From Ophiura sarsii (taxonomy: Eukaryota; Echinodermata; Ophiuroidea; Amphilepidida; Ophiuridae): 64,000 nucleotides of DNA. The DNA lies in the NCBI GenBank assembly GCA_035610835.1, contig CM069453.1, positions 70,806,682-70,870,681 of the forward strand. Reading direction: 5' to 3'. Each line of letters starts with the position of its first letter. Within the stretch, counting starts at the first letter, position 1. The notes below the pieces were generated by a model, which was given only the letters and a program-made list of their open reading frames with translations, was not told the DNA's origin and did not search any database. Shown here piece by piece: positions 56,916 through 64,000 of this stretch. The translations under genes were made by a program, and so were the position numbers.

Positions 56916-57433
56916 CAGAGCGAAACCAAAAGCGTTTTTTCAAAACTAGGCATCATGGGCTACAATATGGTATATACAAAATGGTGTAAAAAATTGTTTT
57001 ATAACATCTGGCTAAATCTGACTTCCCCCCCCCCCCCCCTTGACTTATGTACGCTTTACAGTGGCCAACTGTCAACGCATTAACGATGTTAGTATGTTAC
57101 GTATAAGACAAAATATATAATATGTGCTGTGACACTGATAAGATGAATTCTTATTATGATCAACAAATATGTTATTGTAACGACCATGAGAATAGTGATT
57201 ATAATTGATGGTATAGTAAATGGTAACGATATTGAAATATGTTAATTTGAACTCATTATATGTCTAAATTGATTCAGAGCTCCCAAAACACCATAGATTG
57301 TACATCAACATTATTTGGTTGATATACCATACCACCAGATCATTAGTGTTTTAAACGATTAATCAATCAATGTGTTTCTAAATGCTCCTTCGAATGCACT
57401 ACCGATAGTCTGAAGCTTGCAATGTCAGATAGC
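56916..57433. other. No recognisable gene
   Basis: Contains a 14-base C run near 57005-57018. Nothing else recognised. Confidence 0.4.
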
Positions 57434-57437
57434 TTAA

Positions 57438-57768
57438 AGGTAGATGTTCCGATTTTCAACTTGAAGTTTTCTATTCTACATGAAAGGTCATCCTTAAAAA
57501 AAGTCGTGTTCCAAAGTTTGAGTTGCATAGCTCTAATGGTTCTTATTTTAGACGCACAAGATGCTGTGAACTGTACCCATTGAGTAGTACACAAACTTTA
57601 TCGGTGGTTACCACCATTCGCGGTAATTCGACGTTATTTCATCGATTTCTCCGTAATTATACCGATTTAGGCCGTCAAATTTCAGTATGATGATGAGAAA
57701 AATACGAGCTTTCTCCGTATGTTTGAAATAATTCTGTGTTACGAAAATGTGATCGGGTCATCTACCTT
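57438..57768. mobile_element. 331-bp TTAA-flanked MITE (family A, copy 2)
   Basis: Near-identical to 20434-20778, with TTAA at 57434-57437 and 57769-57772. The main difference is a ~15-bp deletion near 57712. High identity between copies 37 kb apart implies recent movement. Confidence 0.9.
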
Positions 57769-57802
57769 TAATAGTAATGGGAGAGTAAATTCGAATCGAA
57801 AA

Positions 57803-57967
57803 AATGAAGCCTCCTATATGTGGGCATATCGGCGTGATTACGCGAAATGTACCTCACAAAACGGGGGCGCTATCTTGACAACGCCATGATTGACAGCACG
57901 AAAGTCCTTATAAAGAGACATTTTGTAACTCACAAAACGAGGGCGCTATCACACTAGAGGCTTCATT
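57803..57967. mobile_element. Possible 165-bp MITE
   Basis: AATGAAGCCTC at the left and GAGGCTTCATT at the right. The interior has a duplicated CACAAAACG-GGGGCGCTATC segment. TSD not clear. Confidence 0.45.
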
Positions 57968-58735
57968 CTCGGCAATGGGAAACTGTGCACAGTGACATTG
58001 GCCTGGCAAGGTCAACATATCGGTTACCACTAGCAACGTGCATTATCTAACAAAGGATTCTCAATGATGACCTCGCACAATTCAGACTTCCGGCAGTGCA
58101 TTCGTAGATATAATCGACGTAAAGAATAGGAGGAACTCTAGAAGTTTATCTCAGAGGCCATAGATAAATCATAGTACTTTCAAACATTATATCCCGCCAA
58201 TAAAGAAAATCAAATATTTTCTTTAATTCGTTTAATTCTTTGCACCCTCAAGCAATCGTCTTTCGTGAAATATATGATACATGACTGGTTTTTACTTAAT
58301 CCAAACTCATTTATACAATCTGCTCTGTTTTAAACCTAAGACATTTGTCTCATTTAAAAACAGTCTTCTATCATTAGACAGGTACTGACGTTTATCACTC
58401 AATGTATACCTTTAATATTGATCATATGTACAACGTTCATTGAACAATTAAACTAACAATGGTTTGTATTACGTTAATAAACGGCTATTTTTTCAAATCG
58501 ATAAATTGTAAGTATGCATAAAGTGTGTGAGAGAATACATGCTGGGAATATCACTGAATATATTATGTTATAACTCAGGTTATGTAAAATGTGTAATCAT
58601 TATAGGAAAATATTTTTCTAATTAAGATTTAAACAAAATTAGTTCCTTTGACCTTGTCACTAATACGTCCCTTCCTCGTCCCCTTAAATATCTTACTATA
58701 ATTCACGCAATGTTATACCAGAGAGATGTTATTAC
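57968..58735. other. No recognisable gene
   Basis: AT-rich, no features recognised. Confidence 0.4.
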
Positions 58736-58737
58736 TA

Positions 58738-59833
58738 CAGGGTGAGTCAAAAAGAAGTTGTACGAGAATGAATATTTGTTTAAAAATATACCAAACAAAT
58801 TTGACAAACCAATGAGGCAGGTTTTCAAAGAGCAACTCATTCCGCTTATATGACAAAAAGTATCATTGAAATCGATCAATTATATCAGGAGCTATGCCTG
58901 TTTTAATAAAAGAGACCCTTTTTTTAGCTGTCCACGCAACGCTTAATCTTCTTGAAATCTATCCACTCTAAGTGGGCAGCAAAATGTACACACGGTCAGG
59001 GCCGTCAGATGGGGGGGGGGGTGCGTTGGGTGCGGACGCACCCCCCCCCCCCCCCCCCCCCTTGAAAATCTCTTCTTTTTTCTTCTTCTTTTGTTAGGGT
59101 AACATGTTGTTTTATGAATGGAAAATGGGGTCAACGATGGCGAGATACATGAAAATTGTGTCCTAAATTCGCTGTAATGCTCAGAGCTTTCGGGGGCTTC
59201 GCCCCCTGGATCCCCACCAGGGGCCCTAAGGCGGGCCCCTGGACCCCACCCGTTATTGGCTTCGCGCCAGAGGCGCTCGCATCGTCAGCGTGCTGCAGCA
59301 CTAACACTCTGACGTCATACTACTACTTCCGGTAAAAAATCGTAAAAACGCACCCCCCTCCCCCCCCCCCCTCCTCCCCCCCTCCCCCTCCCCCCCCCCC
59401 CCCCCCCCCCCCCTTGGGCAAAAGTGTCTGACGGCCCTGAGTCGGTCAATCATATTCGAATGAGATTAAAGCCCGGGAGTTTCAAACACAGATGGGAATG
59501 CTGTGCATGAAATAAAACATCAGTGACAACAATAAGAAAATGATTAAACATTGAAGGCCCGCTTAAAACAATAAAGACACCTTAAGAGGACAAACATCAG
59601 CAATCATTTTACTGCCCACTTAGAGTGGAAAGATTTCAAGAGAATTAAGCGTTCCGTGGACAGCTAAAAAAAAGGGGTTCTTTTATTAAAATAGGCATAG
59701 CTCCTGATATAATTGATCGATTTCAATTATTCCTTTTGTCATATGAGCGGAATAAGCAGCTCTTTGAATACGTGCCATGGTATATTTTTAATCAAATATT
59801 CATTCACGTACAACTTCTTTTTGACTCACCCTG
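58738..59833. mobile_element. Mariner-type foldback element, ~1.1 kb
   Basis: TA-flanked ends CAGGGTGAGTCAAAAAGAAG and its complement at the right. The inverted arms extend for about 240 bp (58738-58980 and 59600-59833). A separate TIR element is inserted inside. No transposase frame. Another end of the same type stands alone at 62577-62593. Confidence 0.9.
58997..59439. mobile_element. Nested TIR element with C runs and GC-rich core
   Basis: Ends CAGGGCCGTCAGAT and the complement GTCTGACGGCCCTG. It contains C runs of 21 and 24 bases and a GC-rich core (59190-59280) with palindromes GGGGGCTTCGCCCCC and CAGGGGCCC. The flanks ACACGGT and AGTCGGT are alike but not identical, so a TSD is uncertain. 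Confidence 0.75.
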
Positions 59834-59835
59834 TA

Positions 59836-60880
59836 TGTGCGTATTTGTGGGGGTGGGTATCCATATAAGGCTCTCTCATTTGTCATCTAAACGCCGTGAA
59901 CGTTGTACTGATAATAGATGATGTTCATGGGAGTTTTTAATTATAAGCTATAAATGGCTGACACCCGTACAGAATTGACCAAGATATGAACAAAACACCG
60001 GGAAAATATAGGGACATTGCTACGGGCCGTGTGCGATTTTTTTTTTCGTACATCAATTTAACCAAAATCAGTTCATTTGCTTAAAAATGTAAAAAAATCA
60101 TTTTATCTATAAATCAGCCCTCTTTGTACAACAAAACGTCGATTCAAAAATGCTAATCTATCAGCATTTTACGTCCCAACAGTATCTCCCTGCAGTACGC
60201 GTGATACATAACGCGAACCATATTTGCATAGAGGGCGTTTTTCAATAAATAGCGATGGTATTGTTTTAATCAAGTTTTGCTGTGTTTTTGATAGTAGAAA
60301 CAACAATAATGGCAATTTTTAATGTTCATCTTGAATTCTGAAGAAATTTTTTAAAAATTTCTTCAAATTGTCAACAACACTTAATGTCCCTTTAATGAAG
60401 AAATGTGGTATTTAACCCATTGGAGGGCCATGAGGTAATGAAACATTGTGGTTTCTGATAAGAAAAAACATGGTATGGTGAATCTAATTCGCGTAACATG
60501 GTGTCAGATGTGGGATTTGACACTGTGGTAGCTCCCACCAGCATGACCAGAGTCTTGATTATTTACGAGATTTAAATGATGCTATTGCGTAACATAGAGG
60601 GCCACGAGGTGTAATGCAATTTAATAGTGTGGTTTCTTACAAGTTTGGGATATTCAGGAAGCATTCAATTTCAAGTCAGAATATAGGCCTGCATAATCAG
60701 ATTGTATATGTATGGGATATGGGTAATGACGGGAAACGTTCAATTTTTAATTTTTTTAAATTTTTTCAACAGGCTTTCAACACCAAAATATAAACAAAAC
60801 AATAAAGGAGGTCTGCTGAGCAGCCAGGGAGCACTGAAAGCACAAAAGAGTACTAAATTTTATCACCACAAGGTGCAGTG
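59836..60880. other. No gene; dispersed repeat at 60113
   Basis: 60113-60150 matches 5305-5345. Otherwise AT-rich without recognised features. Confidence 0.4.
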
Positions 60881-61200
60881 CTCCTAACTCGGCAGAATTC
60901 TACAAACACAAGAAAATAAAACATACACAGGTATATAATAATACATATACATAGACAAAATAAAAATTACAATAAAGGCAACACACTATGCATCATGTTC
61001 CTTATAGTGACGCTTAAGATTGGTTTTAAAAATTGGTTTTCTACATGTGTTGAGAGAGTCTCTAATCGATGATGGAATAGTAGACCATATAATTGGGAAT
61101 TGAACCAAGAGGCAACATTTGTAGGAGTCGGTCTTAGGTGTAATAGATTGTTTGAATGTTAACTCGTTGTGTCTAGGATTAATACTCCACATGCAAAAAA
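60881..61200 (-). mobile_element. LINE C-terminal fragment
   Basis: The minus strand encodes INPRHNELTFKQSITPKTDS, then a hydrophobic stretch, IIWSTIPSSIRDS and a terminal FKTNLKRHY (stop near 60986). This matches the closing R-x-Y...W-N-x-L-P...F-K-x-x-L pattern of LINE ORF2. It is followed by an AT-rich 3' end. Truncated at about 61200; clade not assigned. Confidence 0.65.
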
Positions 61201-61797
61201 GAAATACACTGGCATTAGTTAAACAAGAACAAGCAAATGAAACAGAAAGGTCAGAAAATAGGCCTATGCATTATATTTTAACATTCTTACCAATTTCGTT
61301 ATACAATTTTCAGCACTTAAGTGTTGTTTCATTTTGTAGATGTTCTATCTGGTAGGCCCTACTTACTAGCGGGAGCCCGCTAGTCATATATAATTATACG
61401 TTTTTTGACATTTATTTCGCATGATGTGGCCAATATCCGCCCTACCCTTATCATTTGTTTTATTTCATTTCTGGTATGGAAAATGATACGGTATATGTGA
61501 AATAATATCATCGCCATAAACCATGATAACATAAATTCACAAAAGAATCTAAAGAGCGGGCCTTTTTATTTTGTGTTGTGTGTAGCTGATTCTATGGCTG
61601 TTTCGCCTAGATAGACATGTATAACTAGCATGTTTGAAAAGCCCGGTAAACAGAATGATTATTGATAGTCCATTGTAGCAACTACATTATATTTATAATA
61701 CTAGCTTTTAAACGGGATACATCAAATTAGTTTGATAAAACGTTAAAATACGCTATTTGTGAAATTTACAGACACTTATTTCACCCAGGTTTATAAA
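61201..61797. other. No recognisable gene
   Basis: TAGGCCTA occurs at 61259. No exon or element ends recognised. TTTCACCCAG at 61780-61789 is an acceptor-like site before the next entry. Confidence 0.4.
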
Positions 61798-61968
61798 ATG
61801 TCTATTACACCTAAACTCGAACCCATGAGCGCGAAGGACAATAGCACATCTTTTGAATTCGATACTTACCCATTTAACGCGTCTGGGAACGAGAGTGACG
61901 TTTCATTTATGGATGTTGAAAAGTTTTTTCATGACAGGGCGAAAGGCTGCATAAGCTTTTGGTGTTGA
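61798..61968 (+). CDS. Candidate coding exon rich in N-glycosylation sequons
   Basis: ATG at 61798 opens 56 codons (MSITPKLEPMSAKDNSTSFE..., stop at 61966-61968). Three N-X-S/T sequons (NST, NAS, NES) fall within 17 residues, followed by an acidic stretch and SFMDVEKFFHD. This resembles the extracellular N-terminus of a membrane receptor, but no signal peptide or membrane segment is present. An acceptor-like CACCCAG sits at 61783-61789, and the frame is open upstream to an ATG at 61759. It could be a real small exon or chance. Confidence 0.3.
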   Translation: MSITPKLEPMSAKDNSTSFEFDTYPFNASGNESDVSFMDVEKFFHDRAKGCISFWC

Positions 61969-62576
61969 GCGACCTTGGTCTGAAACGCTCATAGCTTAAA
62001 AAGAAAATACCCACGTGTCCATCCCTGTCTTGATAATCTATGGTAGCAACCAGTATCTTGTGGGAAACAGTATACAAATATTTACTGTTCATGAGGGAAA
62101 TAGTGCGATATAGCTCCCCGAGGTAATTGAAGACCTTGGGCCTACTATTTTCCGAGACCTATTTTGCACCATTTCCCGAATAGAGAGCAGTAAATATTTG
62201 GAAAATGTCAGTTTTTTATTAAAATTTAGAACATTATACGCTTTCATAGCATGGGTATGATTATAATTGATTATGCTAACTCACATGTAAACAAGAAAGG
62301 ATGCATCAAATTCCAATAACATCACAAATTAACTAAAGTTTCCAAATTTGAATGAGAGACACATTTTGCGATCTGATGCATATTTTGGGTATCTCGTGGA
62401 CAAACATGTAAAATGGGTGCACTGGTCAAAAGGTTCACCAAAGACAAACGAAAAATGCGATCGACTTCATTTTTTCACACAAAGTTAGGAGTAAATACAT
62501 CATTCTTGCAACGTTTAAAAAGTTTTAAAATTCATTTTGGTTTTGAAAACAAAATGGCTTCTTTCCACTATTGCAG
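61969..62576. other. No recognisable gene
   Basis: AT-rich without recognised exons. The right border is the solo mariner-type end. Confidence 0.35.
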
Positions 62577-62593
62577 TCTTTTTGACTCACCCT
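62577..62593 (-). mobile_element. Solo mariner-type terminus
   Basis: CTTTTTGACTCACCCTG followed by TA, the same as the right end of the 58738-59833 element for 17 bases. Sequence further in differs and no left end was found. Confidence 0.6.
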
Positions 62594-63305
62594 GTAGTGG
62601 GGAAATAGTACAAATATTTCATGTCACATGATGTAGTATCCACCAATCAAATGACAGGAGTATTTTTATGTGTTGTATAATTTGTTATATATCCCTTAAG
62701 TCATGCATGATGTAAGTCTAACCATGTAATATTACATTACCCCCTCTTTCTTTCATTCATGGATATTATCTCGTCTCTGTTGCAGTATGGCAGGTTGTAG
62801 ATAACACATAACTAAACTACTGCCACCCTATCCCAAGGCACAAATTCAGTTCATCGTCTGACCAATAATGTAACCTAGCGCCATCACCTTTTTGGTTAAA
62901 CAAATTAAAGACGCTGAATGCTGAAATGGTCGAGCGCCCTCGTTTAGTGTTGTCCCTTAGTAACCTATTTCATAATGATATGTATTGTTCTGACTGATAT
63001 GTTCATGAAATATGAATTGCATCAAGTCGTCACAATATTAATTAGTCATTATCTCTATTGAAAGAAATACGCTACGCCACTAATCAGGTGCTTATTGGCT
63101 AGTTACTTATGAAGCGTACTCATGTAACTCTTTGGTTAGACTGAAATACAAATTATGCACATTATGATACAATACATCCTTGTTATTGTGATATTAATCA
63201 TTGTTGAATGTGGTGTCAATTTTGTTTTAGTCTTAAACTTGACTGATCCCAGTTTTGTAAGAGAAGAGCAAATAAGTCTACATGGGTTAAGTGTTTTTAA
63301 ACACT
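62594..63305. other. No recognisable gene
   Basis: AT-rich interval, no features recognised. Confidence 0.4.
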
Positions 63306-63351
63306 CGGAACTTGAACAGAATAAGTTAAAACTTATTCTGTTCAAGTTCCG
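63306..63351. repeat. Perfect 22-bp inverted repeat, 2-nt turn
   Basis: CGGAACTTGAACAGAATAAG (first 20 bases) and its exact complement are separated by AA after full 22-bp arms. No longer element around it was recognised. Confidence 0.95.
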
Positions 63352-63411
63352 AATTACTTTTTCGTCCCGATGGTCGTTAGGAAGGGGCACCGTTAGGAAG
63401 ACAATCTCGTA

Positions 63412-63815
63412 CAGTGGCGTAGCTAGGATTTTTTTCAGGGGGACAAGATTTCTAAAATTTTCGTAAAAGGTTGCCCCAATTTTTTTCTCTAGTGACTTAC
63501 CTCGTGAAATTCACGTAAGTGGAGGTGGGGGGGGGGGGGGGGTGGTGGTGGTGAGGTCAAAAAATTTCGCACAGTCAAAAAAAAATCGCTCAGTCACAAA
63601 AAATCGCATAGTAAATGTACTACATGTACAATTTTGCCTTCTATTTGGCTAATAACCTCGGTCTTTTTTCTCAGTTTTTTCCTTTTTTTCTCACCCCCCC
63701 CCCCTTTTTTAGGGTGGTGGGGGGCGGGGGCACAAATCGGATTTTTTTTCGTCAGGGGGGGCATTTGCCCCCCCCCCCCCTCTGCCCCCCCCCCCCCCCC
63801 TGAGCTACGCCACTG
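63412..63815. mobile_element. hAT-type MITE with perfect 8-bp TSD (copy 2)
   Basis: Ends CAGTGGCGTAGCT and the complement AGCTACGCCACTG. The target ATCTCGTA is duplicated at 63404-63411 and 63816-63823. It shares internal sequence with the 32271 element in inverse orientation (GGTTGCCCCAATTTTTTTC, CGTGAAATTCACG, TTTCGCACAGTCA) and again contains G and C runs. No transposase. Confidence 0.93.
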
Positions 63816-63823
63816 ATCTCGTA

Positions 63824-64000
63824 TGTTATACCATGTTACTTCCATGGTTATACATGTATTCATGATGATTGCATATGCATAAAAAGCGGCATTTTCAAGA
63901 TATTGACATCTTAATGGACCGTATTAAAACCAAGAATACAGATCCGCATACTTAATGTAACTTAAGACGAACGAGGCTACAGTACAAACTTGTAATTCTC
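63824..64000. other. Window end, nothing recognised
   Basis: AT-rich sequence to the edge of the window. Confidence 0.4.

Overview
The window is AT-rich animal DNA, dense in transposable elements and low in recognisable genes. The evidence is mixed: CR1/L2-like and other LINE fragments, a Penelope-like element, tRNA-derived SINEs, 8-bp-TSD hAT-type MITEs, several TTAA-flanked MITE families, Tc1/mariner-type termini, and spliceosomal-type exon ends. The palindrome TAGGCCTA occurs ten times and many C/G homopolymer runs are present. My guess is a marine invertebrate deuterostome (echinoderm or hemichordate), but nothing here fixes the taxon. There is no sign of bacterial or organellar sequence.

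Layout. 0-10 kb: a (TTGA)n microsatellite, several imperfect inverted repeats, a small MITE abutting a CR1/L2 LINE 3' end (3.1-4.0 kb), two minisatellites (6.2-7.9 kb), and a possible terminal exon at 8.1 kb. 10.27-21.25 kb: the most striking locus, a proline tRNA array. It has nineteen gene copies on both strands carrying all three anticodons (TGG, AGG, CGG), built from a repeated CGG+/AGG+/AGG-/TGG+/TGG- unit. Thirteen copies look largely intact and six are broken. A 3.15-kb TTA-flanked (Harbinger-like) element and a 345-bp TTAA-flanked MITE interrupt it, and sister units supply the empty sites. 21.3-24.5 kb: a pyrimidine tract, a solo hAT-type terminus and two minus-strand LINE reverse transcriptase fragments. 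24.5-28.5 kb: nothing recognisable apart from a poly-C run and an inverted repeat. 28.6-30.1 kb: two candidate first coding exons with good splice donors, a large palindrome between them, and a TATA/initiator pair at canonical spacing before the second. 30.4-31.8 kb: a LINE inserted into an oppositely oriented LINE.

32-36.9 kb: a long inverted repeat split by a hAT-type MITE with a perfect 8-bp TSD, a ~180-bp satellite of about eleven monomers, and a TIR element holding about twenty CCAATATTGG sites and a U2-snRNA-like segment. 39-46.9 kb: a TTAA MITE directly next to a mariner-type element that carries a 41-bp minisatellite, then a 3.8-kb foldback element enclosing a complex tandem array, then more minisatellites. 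48-53.4 kb: a relic RT, a GAGTGA-rich TIR element, a 5'-truncated Penelope-like element (RT + GIY-YIG) with a decayed hammerhead-like motif in its 3' region, and a CR1/L2 fragment whose tail is followed by a TTAA MITE. 53.8-64 kb: two tandem TTAA MITEs that share one TTAA, a pair of CCAAT + RFX X-box clusters, a second copy of the tRNA-array MITE, a mariner-type foldback element enclosing another TIR element, a LINE C-terminus, a small candidate exon rich in N-glycosylation sequons, and a second hAT-type MITE.

Except for the tRNA genes and a few exon candidates, almost every coding-looking stretch is a retroelement remnant or a translated repeat. Calls rest on reading motifs by eye; no searches were run.
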